8,145 nt of DNA from Fusobacteriaceae bacterium (GTDB lineage Bacteria; Fusobacteriota; Fusobacteriia; Fusobacteriales; Fusobacteriaceae): contig JAFGUR010000233.1 of NCBI GenBank assembly GCA_016938425.1, positions 1 through 8,145 of the forward strand. Direction: 5' to 3'. Positions 1 to 6,934 of the stretch are shown in pieces. The position numbers and the translations under genes were made by a program. Position 1 is the stretch's first letter, and every line of letters begins with the position of its first letter. The notes beneath the pieces are model-generated. The model saw nothing but the letters and a program-made list of their open reading frames with translations, did not search any database and was not told the origin of the DNA.

Positions 1-200
1 ACCTTTATTTTTCTTGCATAAAAAACTATATTTTTTATCTAATCCCCCCCACCTTCGGTGGGGAAAAAGAGGGGGAATCGGGGCGGAGCCCGAACTCACG
101 GCAAGGAAGTATCCTCACCACTCCTCTAAAACCAATAAAAATATTATTTATATTATTTTTAATTGTGTACATATATTTTTTTAGTTTTGCAACTAGCTAA
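1..200 (-). repeat. Imperfect ~190-bp intergenic repeat, copy A (hairpin-rich)
   Basis: This stretch shares ordered blocks with about 6991-7180: the CATAAAAA hairpin, a GC-rich core (81-125 here, 7053-7098 there), the AAAACCAATAAAA block, and the end block TTAGTTTTGCAACTAGCTAA (181-200; one base differs from copy B). Visible hairpins are 18-25/31-38 (A/T stem), 47-53/57-63 (perfect 7-bp GC stem, TTC loop) and 100-107/112-119. The last pairs fully only as minus-strand RNA, through G.U pairs. It abuts the lpxI stop codon, so it would form the 3' UTR of the lpx operon. The left edge may continue beyond the window. It is GC-rich against an AT-rich background and has no coding capacity I can support. 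Family unknown; it could be a non-autonomous mobile element, a REP-like element or a small RNA. The strand given is the one that favours RNA pairing. Confidence 0.75.
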
Positions 201-1001
201 TTACTTTACTCCTTTTATAAATAAGTTATTTTCATTAGCAAATTTTATTACTTCATCTTTTTCTAAAAAAATCATTTTTTTAGATTGAACTATAATACCT
301 TTTCCATTAATTTCCTTAATTTTTTTCAAAGTATTTATTCCAAGAACTGGTATATCAAGTCTCATATCTTGCTTTGGTCTAGCCATTTTTACAACTATAC
401 AGCCATCTCCTGCCAATTGCCCTGCTCTTTCTATTGCTTTATCTGTTCCTTCTATACCTTCAAGGGCTATAACACTACCATTTTTTACTATAACTGTTTG
501 TGCTGCATCTATTTTAGTTAACATTTTAGCGGCTTCTACCCCAACTTTTATAGTTTTTTCATCTTCCTCATCAACATCTTTTATTGTATAACATTTTTCT
601 TCTGTTATATAATCCTCCAATAAATAGCTTTGTGGTAACACCTTTATTCCATTTAATTTTAATATAAGTACTATTGACATTAACAAAGTCTCATCTTTTT
701 GATTTGGAGCTTTCTCCATAACAAGATTATAGATTTCATCTTTTTCAATATCTTTAAAAATCTCATTCTTATCAACTTTTCCAAGCATTATTACTTCTTT
801 TATATTTTCTTTTAAGAAAAAACCTATAAATTTTCCAACTTGCCCAATATTGAAAAACCTATAATTTTCATCTTGCTTGATTTCATCGTCAACACTATTA
901 AAAAGGGCAAGGGGATAAACAATTATCCCCTTTTCTCTAGCTTTTTTTAAAAAGATTTTTGGGAAATTTCCATTTCCTGTTATCATACCAATCTTTTTCA
1001 C
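201..1001 (-). CDS. lpxI: UDP-2,3-diacylglucosamine pyrophosphatase LpxI
   Basis: LpxI hydrolyses UDP-2,3-diacylglucosamine to lipid X and UMP, the fourth step of lipid A synthesis, in the cytoplasm; it replaces LpxH in lineages lacking that enzyme. The 266-aa length fits the family. Visible features are an N-terminal GMITGNGNFP loop (residues 5-14) of a nucleotide-binding-like fold, the conserved AQTVIVKNG / ALEGIEGTD block (167-187), and KMARPKQDMRLDIPVLG (205-221), which carries conserved Asp residues of the C-terminal catalytic domain. The start is GTG at 1001-999, overlapping the lpxA TAG stop by one base (TAGTG). AGGGGG about 11 nt upstream serves as Shine-Dalgarno. The next ATG (codon 6) would cut into the conserved N-terminal strand, so GTG is preferred. 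It is the last gene of the operon; lpxB does not follow, because repeat copy A starts at the stop codon. Confidence 0.95.
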   Translation of the reverse strand: MKKIGMITGNGNFPKIFLKKAREKGIIVYPLALFNSVDDEIKQDENYRFFNIGQVGKFIGFFLKENIKEVIMLGKVDKNEIFKDIEKDEIYNLVMEKAPNQKDETLLMSIVLILKLNGIKVLPQSYLLEDYITEEKCYTIKDVDEEDEKTIKVGVEAAKMLTKIDAAQTVIVKNGSVIALEGIEGTDKAIERAGQLAGDGCIVVKMARPKQDMRLDIPVLGINTLKKIKEINGKGIIVQSKKMIFLEKDEVIKFANENNLFIKGVK

Positions 1002-1774
1002 TATCTAGCTATCCCCCTATCACTTTTTGCAATAAAATCAAGCATAATCTTAACATTATCGTCATTCCCATACTCTTCTTTTACTTTTGCCACAGCTTCT
1101 TCCAAACGCATTTTACTTCTAAATATAATTTTAAAAGTTTCTTTTAAATTTCTTAAAGTTTCATCACTATAACCTTTTCTTTTAAGACCTATTGCATTAA
1201 TTGCTCTTGGTCCTCCCTTAGCACCTTCTGCTAAACAAAAAGGAACAATATCTTGATTTATCGAAGAAGCTCCTCCTACAAAAGCATGAGTTCCAATTTT
1301 ACAAAATTGATGAACTGGAGTTAACCCTCCAACATAAGAAAAATCTTCCATTATTACATGACCTGCTAAAGTTGCATTATTTGCTAAAATACAACCATTT
1401 CCTATGATACAATCATGAGCAACATGAACATAAGCCATAATTAGATTATTATCTCCTATTTTTGTTTCCCAATTTTGAGTAGTTCCTCTATGTATTGTAA
1501 CAAATTCTCTAATTTTATTATTATTTCCTATAATTGTTCTTGTAGCTTCACCTTTATATTTCAAATCTTGCGATTCTTTCCCTACGGAAGCAAAAGAGAA
1601 AATTTTGTTATTTTCGCCAATAACAGTTTCTCCATCAATTACTACATGTGATTCAACTATAGTCCCTTTTCCTATCTTAACTTGAGGGCCAATTATTGAG
1701 TAAGGCCCAATTATTACATCTTCTGCAATCTCTGCTCCATCATATATAATAGCAGTTTCATGTATATTGCTCAT
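1001..1774 (-). CDS. lpxA: Acyl-[ACP]--UDP-N-acetylglucosamine O-acyltransferase LpxA
   Basis: LpxA transfers a beta-hydroxyacyl chain from ACP to the 3-OH of UDP-GlcNAc, the first step of lipid A synthesis; the family is a cytoplasmic trimer. The 257 aa (E. coli 262) show left-handed beta-helix hexapeptide repeats from about residue 10 to 185, then a helical C-terminal domain. HVAHDCIIGNGCILANNATL (117-136) contains H120, which aligns with catalytic His125 of E. coli; H117, H139 and H155 align with His122, His144 and His160. G168 aligns with E. coli Gly173, the acyl-length ruler, where Gly permits C14 chains while Met in Pseudomonas gives C10. A long (about C14) hydroxyacyl preference is therefore inferred. 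The start is ATG at 1774 with AGGAGG six to seven nt upstream, overlapping the fabZ stop codon. The 10-nt gap to fabZ and 1-nt overlap with lpxI indicate translational coupling. Confidence 0.97.
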   Translation of the reverse strand: MSNIHETAIIYDGAEIAEDVIIGPYSIIGPQVKIGKGTIVESHVVIDGETVIGENNKIFSFASVGKESQDLKYKGEATRTIIGNNNKIREFVTIHRGTTQNWETKIGDNNLIMAYVHVAHDCIIGNGCILANNATLAGHVIMEDFSYVGGLTPVHQFCKIGTHAFVGGASSINQDIVPFCLAEGAKGGPRAINAIGLKRKGYSDETLRNLKETFKIIFRSKMRLEEAVAKVKEEYGNDDNVKIMLDFIAKSDRGIAR

Positions 1775-1784
1775 TGGTTCCCTC

Positions 1785-2210
1785 CTATTTTGGCATCAGT
1801 GCACACATTATATCTGCTTGTGCAACTATTTTCCCGTCAACTTTAGCAACACCTTGAGCTTTTACCATTTTCCCTTTTATTTTTAATATTTCTACTTCAT
1901 ATACTAATTTATCTCCAGGAGTTACTGGTGCTTTAAATTTGCAATTATCTATTGATGCATAATAAGGAACTGAATCTTTCAAATCTCCCATAACTAATAC
2001 ACCTAATGCTTGAGCTAATCCTTCAATTACTAAAACTCCCGGCATTATAGGATGTCCAGGGAAATGTCCATTAAAAAATTGTTCATTAATAGTTACATTT
2101 TTATAAGCAATTATTTTTGTTTTTTCCTCATTAATATCAATTACTCTATCTACCAATAAAAATGGGTATCTATGAGGTAATCTTTCCATAATTTCTAAAG
2201 TGTTTAACAT
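1785..2210 (-). CDS. fabZ: 3-hydroxyacyl-[ACP] dehydratase FabZ
   Basis: FabZ dehydrates beta-hydroxyacyl-ACP to trans-2-enoyl-ACP in type II fatty acid elongation, in the cytoplasm. The 141-aa protein is a single hot-dog domain, slightly shorter than E. coli FabZ (151 aa). LPHRYPFLLVDRV (11-23) is the family's N-terminal signature. NGHFPGHPIMPGVLVIEGLAQA (47-68) holds the catalytic His (H49) and the catalytic Glu (E63) on the central helix. The ATG at 2210 follows an AAGGAG (2221-2226), which starts right after the lpxC stop, with a 10-nt spacing. Lying between lpxC and lpxA is common: FabZ and LpxA draw on the same beta-hydroxyacyl-ACP, so co-expression helps balance phospholipid and lipid A supply (known from E. 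coli, inferred here). The short hydroxyacyl-ACP dehydratase form lacks any isomerase feature that would suggest FabA. Confidence 0.96.
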   Translation of the reverse strand: MLNTLEIMERLPHRYPFLLVDRVIDINEEKTKIIAYKNVTINEQFFNGHFPGHPIMPGVLVIEGLAQALGVLVMGDLKDSVPYYASIDNCKFKAPVTPGDKLVYEVEILKIKGKMVKAQGVAKVDGKIVAQADIMCALMPK

Positions 2211-2226
2211 TATTATTTTTCTCCTT

Positions 2227-3063
2227 TTATATATTATTATGTTTTTCTAACTCTTTTGCAAATTCATTATTAATTGCGTGTCCAGCTTTTACTGCAACTA
2301 AATGTCCCTTAATTGGTCTATTTAGGACTTTTAAGTCTCCTATTATATCAAGCATTTTATGCCTAACAAACTCATCATCATATCTTAACCCCCCAGGGTT
2401 TAATACTCCATCTTTTGTTATGACTATAGCATTATCTAATGAGCCTCCAAGAGCAAGATTATTTGCTTTCAAATATTCTAACTCAAAATCAAAACCAAAG
2501 GTTCTAGCCTTTGAAATCTCATTTTTATAATTTTCATAATTTATTTCCATTTCTAGTAATTCTGACTTTAAAAATGAATGATTAAAATTAATAGCATAAG
2601 TTATTTTGTATCCATCATAAGGCATCCCTATTACATATTTGTCTCCTTTAGATACATATATTGGAGATTTTATTACTAACTCTTCAATGTCATCTTCTAA
2701 ATCTATTACACTTTCTTCTAAAAGTTCTAAAAATTTAAAAGCACTTCCATCAATAATAGGCAATTCATTCCCATCAATTTCAACATTTAAATCTGTAATT
2801 TGTAAAGCATACAAGGCAGATAAAAAATGCTCTATTGTATATATTTGAGCCCCAAATTCATTTTTTAAATTAGTTCCTCTTGTAAGTTCAAAGACATTTT
2901 GATTATCCAATTTAATAATATTTTTACCCTCTTCAAAATCAACTCTTTTAAAAACTATTCCTTCTCCAGATTTTGCAGGTTTCAATTTTAGTTTAATATC
3001 CTCACCCTTATGAAGACCTATCCCCATATATTTAATATTTTTATTTATAGTTTTTCTTTTCAT
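2227..3063 (-). CDS. lpxC: UDP-3-O-acyl-N-acetylglucosamine deacetylase LpxC
   Basis: LpxC is the zinc-dependent deacetylase that performs the committed step of lipid A synthesis. The 278 aa match family core length (E. coli 305). Zinc ligands are H79 (in TIEHFLSAL, 76-84), H235 and D239 (in RHKMLDIIGDL, 234-244). E78 is the general base and H262 (in GHAINNEF) the catalytic His. Other family marks are IGLHKGE (15-21), IDGSAFKFL (104-112), RTFGF (187-191) and GGSLDNAIVI (206-215). The start is ATG at 3063 with AAAGGA seven to eight nt upstream, inside the 14-nt gap after pcrA. The E. coli-type C-terminal degradation tail that FtsH recognises is not obvious; the protein ends soon after the catalytic His with ELEKHNNI. 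How LpxC level is controlled here cannot be read from the sequence. Confidence 0.97.
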   Translation of the reverse strand: MKRKTINKNIKYMGIGLHKGEDIKLKLKPAKSGEGIVFKRVDFEEGKNIIKLDNQNVFELTRGTNLKNEFGAQIYTIEHFLSALYALQITDLNVEIDGNELPIIDGSAFKFLELLEESVIDLEDDIEELVIKSPIYVSKGDKYVIGMPYDGYKITYAINFNHSFLKSELLEMEINYENYKNEISKARTFGFDFELEYLKANNLALGGSLDNAIVITKDGVLNPGGLRYDDEFVRHKMLDIIGDLKVLNRPIKGHLVAVKAGHAINNEFAKELEKHNNI

Positions 3064-3077
3064 AGTCTAGGTCCTTT

Positions 3078-5234
3078 CTAGTTTTGTCGTTCTAAGAATT
3101 TATCTGCCATAAGTAGAAGTATTTTCTTTTCACCTTCATTAAATCTTATTGTTACTGCTTTATCATCTATGTCTTTTACTATACCGTTTCCAAACTTTTT
3201 ATGAACAACTTTTTCCCCAATTTGATATTTCAAATTAGTATTTGTTTTCATTTTAAATGGATTAAAATTCTCGACTTTAGTTCTTATTTTTTCTTCATCA
3301 ATTTTCTTAATTTCTTTATATAATGGTTTTCCTTCTACCAATTCCTCTGGTATCTCTGCTAAAAAAACTGATGGTGGTCTCATATAACTAGTCCTTCCAT
3401 ATACTGTTCTTTCCTTAGCATATGTTAGATACAACTCATCTTCAGCTCTAGTTATTGCTACATAACAAAGTCTTCTCTCTTCTTCCATAACACTTTCACT
3501 TTCCAATGCTTGAAATCCAGGGAAAATTTCTTGTTCCAATCCAGTTAAAAAAACCACTGGGAATTCAAGACCTTTAGAGTTGTGTATTGTCATAAGTTTA
3601 ACATAATCAGCACCTACATCTAAATTATCTGTTACACTTACAAGAGCTGTTTCCTGTAAATACTCACTTAAAGTTAAAAATCCTAATTGATTTTCAAGTT
3701 CTAATATAGCTGTTCTTAGTTCATCTATATTTTGCTTTCTTTCTTCCTCTTCTTCAGATAAAGATTCAATGTATTTTGTTTTTTCTAAAAGTGCTTCAAA
3801 TACCTCTGATACACTACTTTCTTTTGCTATCTCTATAAGTTCTAACATAAGTTTATAAAATTCATCTATAGCTTCTAAAGTAGATTTATTAACTCTATCT
3901 AATTTATCGACAAATTTAATTGACTCAAAAAGAGAAATATTTTCTTTTTTAGCTAATTCTCCTAATTTTTCTATAGTTCTATCTCCAATTTTTCTATTAG
4001 GTACATTAAAAATTCTTGATAAATTAATTTCATCTTTAGGATTATTTAAAACATTTAAATACGCAATCATATCTTTTATCTCTTTTCTTTGATAAAATTG
4101 CATTCCACCAAAAACTTTATTAGGTATATTAAATCTTCTTAAAGTCTCTTCAAAATTTCTACTTTGAGCATTAGTTCTATATAAAATTGTAAAATCGCTG
4201 TATGCTCTTCCTTCTTTATGAGCTTCTATTATCTTTTGTGTAATAAAATAAGCTTCATCTGTAGAATCATCTGCTACATACAATTTTAAGAGGTTCCCTC
4301 CCTCTTTTAAGGTCCATAATTTTTTACCTTTAGAACTTTTATTACTTTTTATGACATTATTAGCTGCTTTCAAAATAACATCTGTTGACCTATAGTTTTG
4401 TTCTAGTTTAACAACTTTTGCTTCTGGATAATCTTTTTCAAAATCCAAAATATTTTGAATATTAGCTCCTCTAAATCCATAAATACTTTGGTCTTCATCA
4501 CCAACAACACAAATATTTCTATATTTTGATGCTATTTTTTTTACAATTTGATATTGTATATTATTTGTATCTTGATATTCATCCACCATAATAAACTTAT
4601 ATCTATCTTGTATTTTTTCCAAAACCTCTTTATTATTAAGAAGTTCATTTGTATACAATAACAAATCTGAAAAATCCATTGCATTATTTTTCTTCATATC
4701 TGCTAAATATCTTCTATAAATTTCAATAACCATTTTATAATTTTCCAAAAAACTTGGAACACTTTTTTCATAATCATCAGGTGATACGCCATCTTCTTTT
4801 AATTTACTAATTAAATTAACAATTCTTTTTGGTTTATCTTTTGAATCAAATCCTAATTCTTTCATAATATTTTTTACCAACTTTTGTTGATCATCACTAT
4901 CATAAATATTAAAATTAGACTCAAATCCAACCACATTACAATACATTCTTAAAAGTTTCATCCCAAAAGAATGAAATGTAGATATAGCAACTTTTTCTGA
5001 TTCAATTCCAATAAGATTTTTAACTCTTTCTCTCATTTCCTTTGCTGCTTTATTTGTAAAAGTAACAGCCAAGATATTATAAGGTGAAATGTCTTTTTCT
5101 TTAATCATATGCGCTATTCTATAAGTAACTGTTCTTGTCTTACCACTTCCAGCCCCTGCTAGAATAAGCAGTGGTCCATGTATTGTTGCCCCCGCTTCTC
5201 TCTGATGGGGATTTAAATTCTCCAATAAACTCAT
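3078..5234 (-). CDS. pcrA: UvrD/PcrA-type ATP-dependent 3'-5' DNA helicase
   Basis: This is a superfamily 1A helicase of 718 aa, as usual for PcrA/UvrD, acting in nucleotide excision repair, mismatch repair or replication-conflict clearing. The helicase motifs appear in order: Q motif NLNPHQREA (6-14), Walker A LAGAGSGKTRT (25-35, K32), motif Ia AVTFTNKAAKEM (56-67), motif II VDEYQDTN (217-224), motif III GDEDQSIYGFRGA (245-257), motif IV EQNYRST (278-284), motif V TIHNSKGLEFPVVFL (549-563) and motif VI YVAITRAEDEL (591-601). The C-terminal YQIGEKVVHKKFGNGIV segment (670-686) is the PcrA/UvrD Tudor-like domain known to contact RNA polymerase. The start is ATG at 5234 with GTGAGG about 6-11 nt upstream. 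It is the first gene of the operon, directly behind a strong promoter. The PcrA label rather than Rep rests on this C-terminal domain. No key residue is missing. Confidence 0.95.
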   Translation of the reverse strand: MSLLENLNPHQREAGATIHGPLLILAGAGSGKTRTVTYRIAHMIKEKDISPYNILAVTFTNKAAKEMRERVKNLIGIESEKVAISTFHSFGMKLLRMYCNVVGFESNFNIYDSDDQQKLVKNIMKELGFDSKDKPKRIVNLISKLKEDGVSPDDYEKSVPSFLENYKMVIEIYRRYLADMKKNNAMDFSDLLLYTNELLNNKEVLEKIQDRYKFIMVDEYQDTNNIQYQIVKKIASKYRNICVVGDEDQSIYGFRGANIQNILDFEKDYPEAKVVKLEQNYRSTDVILKAANNVIKSNKSSKGKKLWTLKEGGNLLKLYVADDSTDEAYFITQKIIEAHKEGRAYSDFTILYRTNAQSRNFEETLRRFNIPNKVFGGMQFYQRKEIKDMIAYLNVLNNPKDEINLSRIFNVPNRKIGDRTIEKLGELAKKENISLFESIKFVDKLDRVNKSTLEAIDEFYKLMLELIEIAKESSVSEVFEALLEKTKYIESLSEEEEERKQNIDELRTAILELENQLGFLTLSEYLQETALVSVTDNLDVGADYVKLMTIHNSKGLEFPVVFLTGLEQEIFPGFQALESESVMEEERRLCYVAITRAEDELYLTYAKERTVYGRTSYMRPPSVFLAEIPEELVEGKPLYKEIKKIDEEKIRTKVENFNPFKMKTNTNLKYQIGEKVVHKKFGNGIVKDIDDKAVTIRFNEGEKKILLLMADKFLERQN

Positions 5235-5255
5235 TTTCTACCTCACTTTTGAAAT

Positions 5256-5284
5256 ATTATATCATACAGAATAGCCTTTTTCAA
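5256..5284 (-). promoter_or_regulatory. Sigma-70-type promoter for the pcrA-lpxC-fabZ-lpxA-lpxI operon
   Basis: On the minus strand, TTGAAA (5279-5284) is followed by a 17-bp spacer and a perfect TATAAT (5256-5261). The predicted transcript start near 5249 leaves a leader of about 15 nt, just enough for the GTGAGG ribosome binding site before the pcrA ATG. No other promoter of comparable quality stands in the short gaps of the operon, so this one probably serves all five genes. Confidence 0.8.
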
Positions 5285-5398
5285 GTTTATAAAACAATAA
5301 GAATCCTATATAATTTTAATGCTAATTTTTTTAAATTTACTTCAAAATTATATTTACCTTCAAATTTTTCAAACTAACTTTATCTAAAATAGAACTTC

Positions 5399-5425
5399 AA
5401 AAAAATAAGGGAATATCAAATTCCC
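5399..5425 (-). terminator. Intrinsic terminator of the 5416-5880 gene
   Basis: Minus-strand RNA forms a 6-bp stem GGGAAT/ATTCCC (5420-5425 with 5409-5414) around a 5-nt loop, followed by UUAUUUUUUU. The stop codon TGA (5416-5418) lies within the loop, so the hairpin overlaps the end of the coding region. The stem is half A-U, so termination may be partial. It separates this gene from the pcrA operon promoter. Confidence 0.7.
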
Positions 5426-5880
5426 ATCATTTCAGCTATTTCTTCTAAACTTTTTCCTGTTATCTTAGATATTTCTGTAACTGTTTTACCTTGTCTATAA
5501 AGTCCTAGTATATCTTCTAACCCATAATTTTTATTTACATCTTCATTTACTTTATGATTAACAATTTCAACATTACTGACTTTTTCAAAAGTTTTTTCCA
5601 ATATGTTTTTCAAATTTTTACCTTGACTAATTTTATCTTCAAATACAGCAATCTTTCTTTCACATTCTTTCATCAATTTTTCTAACTCTCTATACTTTTC
5701 AATAGAACTACTTTTTATTTTATTATCAATTTCTTCCAGATGTCTTTTCATATGAACTAATTCAGTTTCATAACTTTCTAATTCTTCTTCCTTCTTATCA
5801 TTTTTTCTATTGTTTTGAAAAACTAATAATAAAGAAAATATAACTATAACAACTCCAACCAAATTCAAAATTAATTCCAT
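5416..5880 (-). CDS. Hypothetical membrane-anchored coiled-coil protein with C-terminal HTH-like motif
   Basis: I do not recognise a named family with certainty. The 154-aa protein has three parts. There is one N-terminal hydrophobic helix (residues about 3-21, LILNLVGVVIVIFSLLLVF), then a highly charged helical and probably coiled-coil stretch (about 25-105, rich in E/K). The C-terminal segment YRQGKTVTEISKITGKSLEE (128-147) resembles a short helix-turn-helix of the type that ends DUF2802/DUF6115-like proteins. The expected topology is an N-terminal anchor with a cytoplasmic tail (inference from the basic residues after the helix). ATG at 5880 is chosen over an in-frame TTG at 5895, because that TTG is the first part of TTGGGAG, whose GGGAG lies 8 nt before the ATG. 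It starts 37 nt past the SRP RNA with no convincing promoter of its own, so expression may come from read-through of the SRP RNA transcript. Confidence 0.8.
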   Translation of the reverse strand: MELILNLVGVVIVIFSLLLVFQNNRKNDKKEEELESYETELVHMKRHLEEIDNKIKSSSIEKYRELEKLMKECERKIAVFEDKISQGKNLKNILEKTFEKVSNVEIVNHKVNEDVNKNYGLEDILGLYRQGKTVTEISKITGKSLEEIAEMMGI

Positions 5881-5911
5881 TAAAATTACTCCCAAAATTT
5901 ATTTTTATATT

Positions 5912-5929
5912 AAAAATGCCATATACGAC
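5912..5929 (-). terminator. Probable weak intrinsic terminator at the SRP RNA 3' end
   Basis: The 3' arm of the SRP closing helix (5918-5929) is followed after one base by five U residues (5912-5916). The stem plus U-run could end transcription, but the run is short and the helix spans the whole RNA, so some read-through into the gene starting at 5880 is plausible. Confidence 0.45.
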
Positions 5930-6037
5930 AGAGCACCTTAACACACCCACAAAAAATCTACTTAGTGCTGCTTCCTTCCAGATCTGACACGGTTCATAGC
6001 ATTTATGCCGATTAAGACTCATAAAGTCGTATATGAC
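5918..6037 (-). ncRNA. ffs: Signal recognition particle RNA (4.5S-type, bacterial small SRP RNA)
   Basis: The minus strand carries the domain IV signature GGAAGGAAGCAGC (5967-5979) inside a GUG...CAC hairpin (5965-5990). This includes the CAG/AGCA asymmetric loop that Ffh binds and a GGAA tetraloop. Compared with E. coli 4.5S RNA, the tetraloop-closing pair is U.G instead of C-G. The ends are set by a 12-bp closing helix: GUCAUAUACGAC at the 5' end pairs with GUCGUAUAUGGC at the 3' end (one U.G pair), giving about 120 nt. It is a hairpin-type RNA without room for the Bacillus-style Alu domain. With Ffh and FtsY it directs nascent membrane proteins to the translocon. A T5 run (5912-5916) follows the closing helix. 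Confidence 0.95.
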
Positions 6038-6044
6038 AAAAGTG

Positions 6045-6073
6045 ATTATATACTATTTAAGTTTATGTGTCAA
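6045..6073 (-). promoter_or_regulatory. Full-consensus sigma-70 promoter of the SRP RNA gene
   Basis: On the minus strand, TTGACA (6068-6073), a 17-bp spacer and TATAAT (6045-6050) match the consensus at all twelve positions. Transcription should begin at about 6037-6038, exactly where the SRP closing helix begins. Such strength fits an abundant stable RNA. The -35 box lies 15 nt or so beyond the ylmH-like stop codon. Confidence 0.9.
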
Positions 6074-6088
6074 TTTTTTATTTCAAAT

Positions 6089-6856
6089 TTAAATAAATTT
6101 TTTCACTAAAACTTTCATTTTATCTTTCTTTGTTTTTCCAATAATACCTATAAAAGTAAATTTTCCAAAGCCTTTTATAGATATTCTACTTTCATCTTTT
6201 ATCTCAAAACTTTTTTCTTTTATTTCTAAATAATTTACTGACACTTCTCCTTTTTCTATGATTTTGACGCTGTCTTCTCTTGATAATTTTGTAATGCTTG
6301 AAATTAATGCATCTAATCTATTTGAAGCTATTAAAATTTCGTATTCTTCAAATTTATACTCTATATTTGATTCAGAACTAAATTCTACTTCCACTGGATT
6401 TTTACCAACTGTTTTCAATTCATTAATTATAATATCTCCAATTTCTTGGAATGTAGGTAAATAACAAAAATTATCTTTAACTATTAAATCACCCATTTTT
6501 TCTCTTTTTAATCCTAAACCCATCAAAGCACCCAAATAATCTTTATGGTTCAATTCCTTAAATTTTGACAAATTTTTAATTCTAATTAATTGTACTGGAT
6601 TTAATTTTTGAGACCCTTCTGTAAAAGATATTACTCTCCTCTCGCTTTCTACAAAATATCCATAAGTTGTAACTTGACAATTTAGTTTACCCTTAATTAC
6701 TAAAATTTTACCCCAAATATTAGGTGGATAAAAATAATCTGTGCTTATATTTACTCCGTAATCTATTAATTTAATTTTTTCAAAAATATTAATAGCAATA
6801 GTCTTTTCGTCATCTTTTTCAAAATAATCTAAAAATTCTTTTTTTGTAATCACCAT
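6089..6856 (-). CDS. ylmH: YlmH-like S4-domain RNA-binding protein
   Basis: This is a cytoplasmic RNA-binding protein of the YlmH family; in Bacillus subtilis YlmH is linked to ribosome-associated quality control as a relative of RqcP. The family hallmark DYLGALMGLGLKREKMGD lies at about residues 106-123 of the 255-aa form. A C-terminal S4 domain follows (about 178-240), including ASNRLDALISSITKLSRED and EKGEVSVNYLEIKEKS. The N-terminal part carries the family's ...STDYFYPP... segment. The start is ATG at 6856, preceded by GAGGAG (6860-6865). An in-frame TTG at 6892 would add 12 residues but has a poorer ribosome binding site; a GTG directly after the ATG is a third option. It has its own promoter at 6935-6963. 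The substrate (rRNA, peptidyl-tRNA-bearing 50S subunit) is inferred from the family. Confidence 0.88.
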   Translation of the reverse strand: MVITKKEFLDYFEKDDEKTIAINIFEKIKLIDYGVNISTDYFYPPNIWGKILVIKGKLNCQVTTYGYFVESERRVISFTEGSQKLNPVQLIRIKNLSKFKELNHKDYLGALMGLGLKREKMGDLIVKDNFCYLPTFQEIGDIIINELKTVGKNPVEVEFSSESNIEYKFEEYEILIASNRLDALISSITKLSREDSVKIIEKGEVSVNYLEIKEKSFEIKDESRISIKGFGKFTFIGIIGKTKKDKMKVLVKKFI

Positions 6857-6934
6857 ATTCTCCTCAAAATTTATTTTTAAGTAATAATCCAAAATGAATT
6901 ATCTTCTCGTTTTCAATATTTATTTCTAAAATAA

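Noticed and set aside
81..125. tRNA-like or tmRNA-like 3' portion in the repeat core (minus strand GGGTTCGGG resembling a T-loop)
   Set aside because: No acceptor stem, anticodon arm or CCA-end arrangement can be built in either copy, and the T-arm-like stem pairs poorly in copy A.
1..200. CRISPR array or composite transposon formed by the two repeats
   Set aside because: Only two copies ~6.8 kb apart, no spacer pattern, no transposase or integrase, and the DNA between them is essential housekeeping genes.
285..521. Plus-strand ORF inside lpxI (likewise 959-1147, 2639-2848, 5171-5377 and 6258-6464)
   Set aside because: These are antisense shadows of well-supported genes with low-complexity translations and no ribosome binding sites; 5171-5377 also covers the pcrA promoter.
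5880..5895. TTG start (5895) for the small membrane protein
   Set aside because: The TTG is part of TTGGGAG, whose GGGAG lies at correct distance before ATG 5880; the ATG start is more economical.
5807..6022. 71-aa minus-strand ORF across the SRP RNA
   Set aside because: It overlaps a confidently identified structural RNA and a real gene in another frame, and shows no family features.
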